Origin: Scortum barcoo
Lineage: Eukaryota > Chordata > Actinopteri > Centrarchiformes > Terapontidae
Reading direction: 5' to 3'
DNA length: 64,000 nucleotides
Assembly (NCBI GenBank): GCA_023238725.1
Contig: CM041534.1
Span: 19,749,803 to 19,813,802 of the forward strand
Shown here: piece after piece, positions 36,601 to 47,345 of the stretch
Numbering within the stretch: position 1 is the first letter of the stretch
Layout: every line of letters begins with the position of its first letter
Notes under the pieces: generated by a model
Told to the model about the DNA's origin: nothing
Databases searched by the model: none
What the model saw: the letters and a program-made list of their open reading frames with translations, nothing else
Position numbers and translations under genes: made by a program

Positions 36601-37646
36601 AAATTAATAATGGTCTGAAGTCTGAGAAACGCTGTCAGATGACACAGAATGGAGTGAGTGTGAGCGATAAAAGATATAAGCTAAAACAATACAGAATAAA
36701 CAGGTGAGGAGTATTTTTAGATTCCCCCTGAAGAAAAGCTAGACGAGTTCAGCTTTGTGTCAAAACGTCAGACTTTCTAAATAAAACTGCAGCCTGCTTT
36801 CATGCCGCTGCTGTTGAGTCAGGCAGCGTTCACACCCACAGCGCCGGTGTTTCAGTTGTTTCAGTCAACCTGAGAGCCAAGCGACACATCGCCAGGAGTG
36901 TTAAAACAGCCTGCATCATGCAGCACAATGTCAGCAATCAAACGGGTTTAAAATAGGCCTGTTATTTCACAGCAATAGCTGGCTCGCGCAGATTTCTAGG
37001 CGCCTCATGAAACTAATTAATATTTCGCAGGCTGCTTTTTCTCAAAATAAAGAAGGTTTTTTTCGTCAGCCGCACACTCTCCTGCACCACCTACAGGCGA
37101 GGAAAGTAACATCAACAGCGCTTTAGGCCTGCAGGTGAAGAGCTGTTGCTGCAGCCGTTTCAACACCTGCGTCACCTGCAGGCTTTCTGTTTTTATAGCT
37201 GATGTTTGTGTGTATTTTAGATTTCATACTTCTAAATGTAAATCTGTATTTTGTTAAGTGATTTTCTGCCGAGTTCCTTGCCCGTAGATCTATCAGCATG
37301 TCTACCTCTGTTGGTCTTAACCGTGTATTTCTGACTCACCTGGCTGCAGGTGTTTGTCAGACAGGATAAAAAATTGAGGAAAATCCCTTCGCATGGCGCT
37401 GTCACTTCTGAAAACAGTGGGATTAATCCAACGTGGCACTCGTCACTGGGAGCTGGGTGGCTGCCGTTCTGCATTTGCATCAAATCTCAGACATTAGACT
37501 GCAGCCGACAGTCTTTGTCCACTTAGTGCGAGATGTTTACAGCTCAGACGCCAGCTGGGACAGGTATCCTCTTCTGTCCTCGCATATTTAATCTGCAAAA
37601 ACTTCTCAAACGCGTCACTCAGGGGCTTTCACACCTCAGCTGTGTG

Positions 37647-38257
37647 CAGTGATGGAGGAAGTATTCAGAGATAAAGTACTAATATAACACTTGGAAAATA
37701 CTCAGTGCAGGAACATTAATTTAACCTGAGGTAAAGGTATGTAAGTATAATGAGGAAAATTACTTCAGCCATTAAAGATTAAATGTACTCACTACAAAGA
37801 AAATCCTATATCTATATCTCATGAGATTATTATTACTCATGCATTAATGTAAAAACAAGATTTTACTGCTGGAGTTGCTATTTTTAACTGTTTTATATTG
37901 GACAGCAACCAATAACTGTTTTCATTCTGGATTATTGGATTATTTTCTACATTCATTGATTGTGAAAATAGTGAGAAATACTGTCGCAATAACCGATAAT
38001 ATTAATAACAACGTGGTGTCCAACCAAGAGTCCAAATCTCAACATTATTAAACATTAATAATATTAATACATTAATAAAGTAACTACAGCTGTCAAAGAA
38101 ATGTAAATGAAGTAAAAAATAAAATATTTTCCTCTGAGATGTAGTGGAGGAGAAGTACAAAGTGATGGTAAAGCACAATAACAGTAATGGGAGTATTTCT
38201 GTAATGTGGTATTAATGCTTTTAGTTGAGTAAACGACCCCAATACTTCCCACTGCTG
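37647..38257. mobile_element. AGTACTT-type MITE copy 3, full length with nested insertion
   Basis: Both ends are present: CAGTGATGGAGGAAGTATTC on the left and CAATACTTCCCACTGCTG on the right, imperfect inverted repeats. The interior has GGTATGTAAGTATAATGAGG and ATGTAGTGGAGGAGAAGTAC as expected. A foreign block at about 37905-38040 (TAACTGTTTTCATTCTGGAT ... AATAACCGATAAT) resembles the GGGCTGCAACTAACG family and seems nested. Confidence 0.75.
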
Positions 38258-38580
38258 ATTAAAATCGTGATTGATCCTCAACTACAGAGCTGCTGTGTCA
38301 TGTTTAGTTCCCGCTCACTGTCTCTCAGTTCAGCCTGATGAAGCAGAAATGAACATGACAATAAAGTTACGGGGGAAATAATGACAACAACAAGCAATCA
38401 CCTTAAACGGGAGCACCTCGCCTGCCGCTATCGCTGCAGCTAAAGAGGGATCAGATGGAGAGAGACGCTTCCGGAAAGTAAACAGCTCTGTAGTAATTGT
38501 TAACAGAGGGAACGGGCAGCCGGCCCACTCTGCTCTTCCAGGAAGGAGACCGATCCCGCCGTGATACAGGAGGTTAACAG

Positions 38581-38602
38581 TGTGTGTGTGTGTGTGTGTG
38601 TG
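38581..38602. repeat. (TG)n microsatellite
   Basis: Eleven TG units. Confidence 0.95.
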
Positions 38603-40702
38603 AAGCCGGGGGCACAAGCTTTCCGATCAAAACAACGCTGTTAAACGGCCATTTCTCTGCCTCTTCACTAAACACACAGCAGCAATTTGTGGTCAAAGAG
38701 CAGAGGGCGAGAGAGATAACCTCATCATTACAGAGAGAGAGAGACTGCAGACCAGATTTAAATGCTACTTATCAAATATTTGGATGATTATTTTGGCACA
38801 TAAATTATACTGTGAACATTTTCACATTTCATCATCTTTGTTTCTTATCTTTGTTAAACACTGTAGAGTGCTTTTACTTTTAAAAAGATATATTTCACAT
38901 TTTTATCTTACATTTCTATTTTATTTGATCATTCTTGACTTTTGCAGGACTATGTTTTGCTTATGCCTTTTCTATTCTCTTATTTCGACCGTTACGCACA
39001 GAGACAAAGTCCCTGTAGGTGAAAACTTGGCAATAAACCTGATTCTGATCGTCCCTCATTTATCAAAGGAGCGTTTGCTGAAAGTCTTATTTCTTTAGTT
39101 TTAGCCATCATTCATGTGGATTACAGTAATCACCACTGATCATCACCTTCTCTGTAGATAACAAGCACATGGGGCATCGCCATAGAAGCAGATTTTATTA
39201 AAATGTGGTATTATCTTACCTAGTTGAGTCTAACGCCTCTGTGCTGCCTGGCTATGAATGATGTCACCTGTTTTTCTAACTTAGTGTCCTATTTATGTCT
39301 TATTGCCGCTGTGTCTGTCTTTATGTTTCCTGTTGCTCCTCGTGGCTCGTACACTCATTGTGAAAGTTTTTATTTCTGTTGCTGTTGCTGTCTTTATGAC
39401 GTCGTCGTTGTTTTCTGTATGTAAATTTCAACCGTCACCTTGTTCGTCTCAAAAACATCTCACCAGAGGACTGTAGGTGAAAATTAATCAGCTGGCTAAC
39501 ACTTGCACATTTGCATAAATGTTGATTAATTTCGGCCATCCTTAATAAATAAATAAATAACATGAAATGATTGAACAGGTTTAAGAGTTCATGCAAAATG
39601 ACTGAAATGATCATTTAATTTATTTTTTTTTAACCAGAGGTAAAAGAAGGTTGACAGAAGGGAAAGACTGATAAGTCCCAAGAATTTATGCCAAAAAAAA
39701 GTCCAGCAATTCACCAAACATCACAAATTAATTATTGAATAATTGATAAGGTTTGAAGATACGGACTGATAAGATTAGATAAGATAAGATAAGATGCCTT
39801 GCTAAACTTCTTCTTTAGCCACTGTCCTGCATATGGAAATCATTATTAGCTTCTCTTTCATTGAGTGACACATGGAGACACTGACAGGAACATCCTTAAA
39901 TATGACCTGATGTGCTGACACATCATCTACAGCCAAACTCTAATTCGAACAGTAATGTAAACATACGAAGTTTATTTCAGCTGTCGAACGTCTCCCCTCC
40001 CCGCAGCATCTTTTTGGCTTCAGTTTTCATTCACGTTCCTCGCAGGACAATGAAAATCCGTTTGTCATCCAGACCACAAAAACCAAACACATGTGGAAGG
40101 AATGATGGCCGCAGGCTGCGAGGGGGCGAGGCAGCGCTGAATAATCCCCGAGCCGGGACTTTTTCCTCCGCTTCCACACGCTGATTTAAGAGTTTCAACA
40201 ATTCACTGTGGCCACTTAGCAGCCAGCAGCTGGGATGGCTCACCACCGAAGGTCAGGGCAGGTCAGACATCAACACACACAGTTTCCACAGCTGCACAAG
40301 TGTCCGAGATACAAGAGTGCATGTAGCAAAAAATTAAAAAACTGAATGAACCTACTCCAGGAGGTGCTGCATGGCGAATACAAAAACAAGGTTACCTTTA
40401 CTGCACAGTTCATAAAAACTTCAAAGACAAACATCTTTACACAAAACATTAGGAAGTCATGAAGCAAAATAACTTAACTTTACTTATACTAACTAATAAG
40501 TTAATTACAAAGCAGTAAAAGACTGTCAGGGTTCAATATGTATTCTGACTTTTCTCGTCACGACGGGAATTTAAAACACCAAGATCTCCTCCTCTGTTGT
40601 CTTTCAAGAGGATCATCATGTTAGCCTCTGTTATCTGTGAAGAGCAAAATATTTACAGCCACCAGTGGAGTAACATTTAAAAAACAGAAGGTATGTGCAC
40701 TC

Positions 40703-40737
40703 AGAAGAAGAAGAAGAAGAAGAAGAAGAAGAAGAAG
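40703..40737. repeat. (AGA)n microsatellite
   Basis: About 11 GAA triplets without interruption; gives a poly-leucine frame on the minus strand. Confidence 0.95.
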
Positions 40738-41894
40738 CCTTGCTCGGTTAATATTACAGCCTTCACAGAGGTAATGCAGTTCAAATAACTCTGAACTGGT
40801 CCAACTCCATGTGGCTGGACTGGGAGAGAGAAACAGACGGATAATATTTCTCGTACGGACAATAAATTCCTCACAACTGTACTTCAGCTTCTGGCCAGAG
40901 CTGCAGACTGAACGCTTTTGTCTTCCAGTCAAAAGAAATCTTCAAAAAAAAAAAAAAACTGAACATCACAGTTCTTGAGCCAGACCAGAAAATCCCGGTC
41001 TAATCTTCACAGCCAGGGGTGAAAGGTTTTAAAAGATTTTCAGAATGAGCCTGGCAGACACATTTTAAACACTTCGAACCAAATCCACCGGTCCCCGAGT
41101 CCTCAGCGAAGATTTGTGGGTTGGTAGACTTTCAATTCATATTTTGTTGGCATTTTAAAAAAGGTCAGTAAGAATAAAGGATACTGTTTATACCTACGAA
41201 AGCCCAAACCAAACTAAAGCTCTGATAAGGATCCTGACTTAGCAATTTACTGATTTATCTGTTGAACTCTGGTAAATTTCTTGGCCTTTATTTGTTTGAC
41301 TTTTGGCCAGCGAAACCATTAAAAGTATGCAAAAATGAGCTTTTAGCAGCGGCTGTTTGCAGAGTACAGACAGATGTGCAGACAACTATTGCTGGATTAC
41401 TTTGATACTGAAGGAAACTTTAAAAAAATGCAGATTCTCAAGAAAGTTTTGGAGTCATAAGGGGCATTTTTTCCTATCATATGTAACTGGATTTATGGAC
41501 ATTTATCTTGACAGACTTCAAAGTAATGATATCCTCAGAGAGTTTAAGTTAGATTGAATCTTAAAAGTAATGAAAAATAAGCTTGGTGTCTTGGTGACTT
41601 CACACCATCCACACTGCAAATCATCTTACATAAAATAACGAGACTTTAAATGTTTTTGAAAAACAGTTATGATATCTCAATTTTCTCCAAAATCTCAATT
41701 TAATATCGGTGCCTCTGTATGACCCACAAAAGCAAATGAGAAAAATAGCGATAAGATTCTCTTTTTCTATTGGTTTCTGGTAGTTAGTCTTAATGTCTGC
41801 CACCTGGTCAGATTTGATGATATGGTGTTGGTGTTTGCTGGCTGAATTTGAGTTACTTCAGCCACTAATCAATGGTTTGTCTGTTTGCAGCGGA

Positions 41895-41992
41895 GGGAGT
41901 AACCCAATATTCGGTGAAACACTACCACCTTTGTCCACAGGGAGCGCTAAAATTAATACAAAATTAAAAGTCTATGTAGCTGCTTTAAGATA
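41895..41992 (-). repeat. TTAAAGCAGC...GCTGTGGACAA repeat, copy 2
   Basis: Minus-strand copy of the element at 32388. The plus strand reads TTTGTCCACAGGGAGCGCTA and ends CTATGTAGCTGCTTTAAGA. Confidence 0.5.
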
Positions 41993-42064
41993 ACTAAGAC
42001 AACTAAATTGGAACTAAAAGAAATGTAAACTTTGAAATGAAGATGATCTTAATAGGATCCAACA

Positions 42065-42086
42065 ACACACACACACACACACACAC
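42065..42086. repeat. (AC)n microsatellite
   Basis: Eleven AC units. Confidence 0.95.
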
Positions 42087-43029
42087 TCACTAAGTCCTAT
42101 TTGGCCTCTTGTCAACAGTACTTCAGTATTTACACCCCCCCTCCATTGACCTCTTTAGCTACTAGTTTCAGTTTCTATCCCATCCCAAATCCTCATCAGC
42201 TCCCTGTAAATCCTCCTCTTCCCTCCCCCATCTGCTCAATGCCTCTGTCTGCTGCTCTGCTTTTATTCCTTTTTCCCTTCATTTATGTGTATATTTAGGA
42301 ACTGCTTTACATTGAAATACACTCATTTCTATGCTGCCAGTGTCAGTGCAGACGTCTGTTCAACTAAATATAAAATAATAATGTGATTATTTCATTTTCA
42401 CACTGAAGATTTGGAGTTTGCAGCTGGCATGCAGGTTGGATTTTGTTGACATTTCTTATATAAGGAGTTGTGCTACTAAAAAAAAAAAAAACCTTTATTT
42501 TAAGGTTTGATTTGTTTCGTTTTTTTGGAGGTTCAGAAATTCAGTCCAATACTCACATAAAATATCCAAGTCTCTAAAAATTAAGACATCGATTTTCAGA
42601 TCTAAAAAGGTTTTAAAAACTCAAACGTGATCATCCATGAATCAATCAATAAATCAGACCTCTGTCCTTTCAGGTTATTTTCTGCCTTTATATATTATAA
42701 TGCAGGAAAGAAGATATCATTTTCTGTATTACTTTGTTGTGGGAATGCTTTGCAAAGTAAAATATTTCACTGCTATAAAAAGTATTATTCAAGTTGAAGA
42801 TTTAGTGGAGGATAAATTGCATAATTGGGTATTTAGTTGCTGGTAAAATTCAATTTGTTGAAGCTTTTCTTTCCTTTCATACAGTTTTTGTCTCCTTTTG
42901 AGTCTTCTGACACATTTCAGATGCAGATTCCTTGTTTGTCTTTTAACTGGATTCTACATTTATCTACAAATAGGAGTTTTGATTGAGGTAAAAGTCCCGG
43001 TAGGACAACACAGCAGCTGTCCACCTGCA

Positions 43030-43048
43030 AACACACACACACACACAC
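43030..43048. repeat. (AC)n microsatellite
   Basis: About nine AC units. Confidence 0.9.
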
Positions 43049-45319
43049 AGTCCATACACACTTCACAGTAACATTGCTGTCATCATAAGCTCTCACACAC
43101 AAAAAAAACACAGAACAATCAAACACACAGATAAGAGTGATGTTGTCTCTCTCTCTCTGTCTATGTCTCCCCCCCCCCTCACAGTCCCAGGCGGTGTCGT
43201 GGTGACTCAGAGGTCCACAGAGGACAAACACTGGCCTCCGTTCCTCCGTCTATTGTTTACTCGGAGACGGAGAGGGACGCGCTGTGACCTTCAGCTGCTG
43301 TAAGACCAGAGAAACATGACAAGAGTCTTTCTAGGTTGTTGACAGGGATGCAGAGAAAGGGAAGAACAACAAAAAGTTTCCAAAAATAAAGATTTATCTT
43401 TTAACCGGCTTGCTAAAAAAAGGCAGAAGGAGTCTTGCAGCAGATACCGCAGAGTAAATACAGGTACAGTTACAGTGCACTGTGTAGAAAGGTTAACTGG
43501 TTTAAATATCCATTACAGTGGGTCCAGAGGTCAGACAAGGGGCCCAGTCGCGGTGAATAAAGACTGAACTACATTGACTTCCAATCTGAATCCAGTCCAA
43601 GCTCAGACTGGCAGCAGCAGCTTCAGGTCTGATGGCCTTTTTATTCAATAATGCAGCAGACAAAGTGCTATTAAGTCCCAGAGAGTCAAGAAAAACTGTC
43701 ACCAGGGTTTAAAAATAGGATGTCTCATGTCATCATGTCCGATCTGTCTCTTGTGAGTAAAACACAAGAAAGAGGAGAGAAATTGCTGAATAAAGGACTG
43801 TGACATCAGCACGCTCTGTCTATAATATCACTTTATTATTTGCTGACGTGTCCTGTAAGGGGACGTCTTGCGTTATCACGTACTGCACCTAATGACGTTT
43901 GTTGCTCTGAAATCTTTATGCCGACTGTGTGACTCAAGCTCGAAGCTAACAGCCTCCATGTCCACTGATAATGAAGCATTTTGAACATTAGCTCTGACAC
44001 CAGCGTCTGTGCACCTCGCTGTGGGTCATTTTTATGGAAGGAAAATTGAGGCCACAAATTAAATTTAAAAAGTCCAATATTCAAAAAACTATATTCAAGT
44101 TACATTATTTTGTGTTGACTGTCTGCATTTTACATGTTTTGCAGGATGCTACATCAGTCGTCTAAGCTTTCTTTTTTATTGTTGAGGCAAATGTAAAAAA
44201 ATTGACTTATCTAATGCTGGCACATTTTTGGTGATGTTGATCAATGTTCATTTATCGTGAAACCAAAATTAAATTAAAATAAAATAAGTCCAGTCTGATC
44301 AGACCTTTTGGGTTACATTTTGTCAATGTTTTGTCAACGAGCAGAAAAGAAAAGTTCAGATGATACCAGAGTTTGTGAACTGAATAGACAAAAAGTTTTT
44401 AAATTGCAAATCTTTAATTGCCTTCAAAGCTGGTAATTCAAACAACAAAGTACTGTATTTAAATGCTATTAACTCAGTGGTATTTAAATGTCAACATAAA
44501 GTCTTTGACAGTGGTTAAATTGCACAATTTAAAAACCAATAAATGTAACCGACAGTGGAAACACAGAGTGGATTTAATGATGACACTGACAAGGAAACTA
44601 TTTAATGTGCGTCAGTCACATCATGGCTGAGGGGATGTGTCGCCCTCCTCACTCATTTTCTGTCTTCGAGCTCAACTAACATCCTAAAATCTTTTAAACA
44701 AACAGGTGGAGAACTTAAAATTTGCCATTTCTCTGTACAAATGCAATTAAATTGCAACTATTCTTGAAAAATAGGTGTGTCTTTCCATTCAGTAACCACC
44801 AACTATTAATCCTTCACCCACAGAAAACTGCGAACAGGAAGGCTGAAAAAACATGAAAGCAGCAATTCAGTCTGAATCTGAAGATAATGGAGCCACATTA
44901 AAGTGTCTATAAGACTGAAAAATGAGAAGCGCTCCTCATTTCTTGCTCTGCTTATGTTACCAGATGAGCGTACAGTAATATAATTCAATAATTGGGTTTT
45001 TAAGGTCTCTGTCTTACTCTCATTGCTGCCTCGATCTCATTACATTATTGGTGGTTAATGTGGACGTGCAGTCGGTCCAGTCGCATAAACAGCTACAGCT
45101 TCACTTATTTTTGCTTTTAACTGGAGAAAACTGGAAAAGATCAGCAGCCCGAGAATTCAAACACACACACGCAAGCAAACGTTTGTCTTTTCCAGCTCGT
45201 TTTAGTCGTGAATTCACCGCCGGCCTTGAGAGAGGCTTGTATTGCCGTTACTCTTACAATAATCCACACACACACATTCAAAGAGCTTCACACACTTCAG
45301 AATCACTTAAACTACCTAC

Positions 45320-45342
45320 AAAAAAAAAAAAAAAAAAAAAAA
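45320..45342. repeat. Poly(A) tract
   Basis: Twenty-three consecutive A residues. Confidence 0.9.
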
Positions 45343-45658
45343 GCCCACTTGTAATCACAGCTTTCCTTCACCTCACAAAGTTATCCCTCAATTTTCTCTT
45401 TTCTCATTGTGGACTGTCGGGGCCGCGGATGAATCAGCCGCAGACACATCTCATCATTTCCTGAAGGCTCCACAATGCCTGATTGACAGCGACGGTCTCT
45501 GATTCTGATGCTCAGACGAGAAATAAACATCCAAAAACTGGCCACAAAAAAACGGCTCCTGAGCAGGTTGGATGTGTGAAACAGCTGCAATATCACACCT
45601 GACTTAAATATCTGTAACACCTCTTCTAATAAAAACTGATGACGTACAAACAGGGAGC

Positions 45659-45963
45659 CAGTGGTGGGATGAAAGTACACTTCCTCAAGTACAAATTCAA
45701 GGTACTTTACTTACTTTAGTTGAGTGTTTCTATTTTTATGCTACTTTATATTTCCACTCCACTACATTTCAGAGGTAAATATACATGTAAATGTACTTTT
45801 TACTCTACATTTGTCTAACAACTTACTTTAGAAATTAAGATTTTTCAAATCTTTCCTATCAAGTGAAATGTGATGTGTTGTTGTTTTTACTTCAGCAGAG
45901 TTATTCTCACAGTGTGGTATTAGGACTTTTACTGAAGTGAAGGATGTGAATATTTCTGCAGGT
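45659..45963. mobile_element. AGTACTT-type MITE copy 4
   Basis: It starts CAGTGGTGGGATGAAAGTAC and carries CTCAAGTACAAATTCAAGGT, TTTCCACTCCACTACATTTC and, near the end, GTGTGGTATTAGGACTTTTA. It has the family's left end and a shortened interior. Confidence 0.75.
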
Positions 45964-46033
45964 AACAGTTTAGTGCAGTCGATATCTGATTGGCTGCATC
46001 TCACAGTTTAAATTGAGCAATTTTGCCGTAAAA

Positions 46034-46734
46034 TCTGTGTGTATACTGTGTGTGTGTACTGTGTGTGATTACTGTGTGTGTTCAATTTTGCCTGTAAAAT
46101 GTGTAAACTGTGTGTATCTGATTTACTGTGTGTTTGCCAATCTGTGTGTGTACTGTGTGTATCTGTGTGTACTGTGTGTGTACTGTGTGTGTGTGTGTAC
46201 TGTGTGTGTACTGTGTGTACTGTGTGTGTGTGTACTGTGTGTGTACTGTGTGTGTATTGTGTGTGTGTGTGTGTACTGTGTGTATGTGCTGTGTGTGTGT
46301 GTGTGTATGTGTGTGTGTCTGTGTGTGTGTGTGCTGTGTGTGTGTGTATCTGTGTGTGTACTGTGTGTGTGCTGTGTGTGTGTGTGTGTGTACTGTGTGT
46401 GTACTGTGTGTACTGTGTGTACTGTGTGTGTGTGTACTGTGTGTGTTGTGTGTGTGCTGTGTGTGCTGTGTGTGTGTGTGTACTGTGTGTGTGTGTACTG
46501 TCTGTGTGTGTTCTGTGTGTACTGTGTGTGCTGTGTGTGTACTGTGTGTGTGTGTACTGTGTGTGTGTGCTGTGTGTGTGTACTGTGTGTACTGTGTGTG
46601 TGTGTGTGTACTGTGTGTGTGTGTGTACTGTGTGTACTGTGTGTGTACTGTGTGTGCTGTGTGTGTGTGTGTGTGTGCTGTGTGTGCTGTGTGTACTGAT
46701 ATTGTGTGTTATTATTATGTGTGTGTGTGTGTGC

Positions 46735-46766
<32 letters not shown>

Positions 46767-46815
46767 ATGTGTGTGTGTGTGTGTACTGTGTGTGTCTGTG
46801 TGTGTGTACTGTGTG

Positions 46816-46846
<31 letters not shown>

Positions 46847-46886
46847 CTGTGTGTGTGTGTGTACTGTGTGTGTGTCTGTGTGTGTC
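46034..46886. repeat. TG-rich compound array with TACTG/TGCTG spacers
   Basis: About 850 bp of TG dinucleotides broken at irregular 8-24 bp steps by TACTG or TGCTG, giving units such as TACTGTGTGTG. The left edge holds a duplicated TTTTGCC-GTAAAAT-TGTG segment (46021 and 46086). The array contains no TAA, TAG or TGA over most of its length on either strand, so frames of up to 280 codons of Val-Cys repeats appear. They are not genes. Confidence 0.95.
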
Positions 46887-47024
46887 ATACTACACTTGGC
46901 AGATGTCTCAATTAACTTGAACAGCCTTTTCATCTGACTCGTGCTGTGATTAATTTTTTCACTCCAAAGCAAAGAAAAAGTGACAGCTCTGATCTGACTG
47001 CAGTATGTACAAACCCAACGGAGA

Positions 47025-47345
47025 GTAACTAAGTACATTTACTCAAGCACAATATTGAGATATTTATACTTTGCTAGAGTATTTCCATTTCATTTTGCTC
47101 ATCATTTTGTTACTCTATACTACTAGTCAGAGGTTAATACTAAATTATATTAATATTACAGATTCAGATTACTCATAAAAATACAAATATTGTATATTAT
47201 TTTGTACATATGGTATATTATTATAGATTACACTACATCACAATATATAAAGTAGTAAAAATCAACACAGTTTTTTACCAGCTGCATAATGAGAACTTTT
47301 TACTTTTACTACTTGTAGTATATCTATATGCTAATACTTTTATAC
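47025..47345. mobile_element. AGTACTT-type MITE copy 5 (fragment)
   Basis: It begins GGAGAGTAACTAAGTACATT and TACTCAAGCACAATATTG and ends with TTTACTTTTACTACTTGTAG and TGCTAATACTTTTATACTTT. The far terminus is missing. Confidence 0.65.

Larger units (their letters stand above)
32441..37646. other. Non-coding stretch including a CpG-richer segment
   Basis: No gene was recognised outside the LINE relic. 34960-35180 is CpG-rich with an unusual AACATATGATATGAAGAGCC core and could be a conserved regulatory element. 36820-37190 is E-box-rich. Frames at 35198-35542 are low-complexity (Arg-Glu)n from the GA tract. Confidence 0.45.
38258..45658. other. Non-coding stretch with simple repeats
   Basis: No gene was recognised. 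It includes microsatellites at 38581, 40703, 42065 and 43030, a GATAAGATAAG run at 39772-39795, CpG-richer bits near 38400-38640 and 40090-40190, and a dispersed repeat at 41895-41992. Confidence 0.5.

Noticed and set aside
46013..46937. Three overlapping plus-strand ORFs of 228-280 codons rich in Val and Cys
   Set aside because: They are translations of the TG array; all frames are open because the repeat lacks stop trinucleotides. No domain and no start context.
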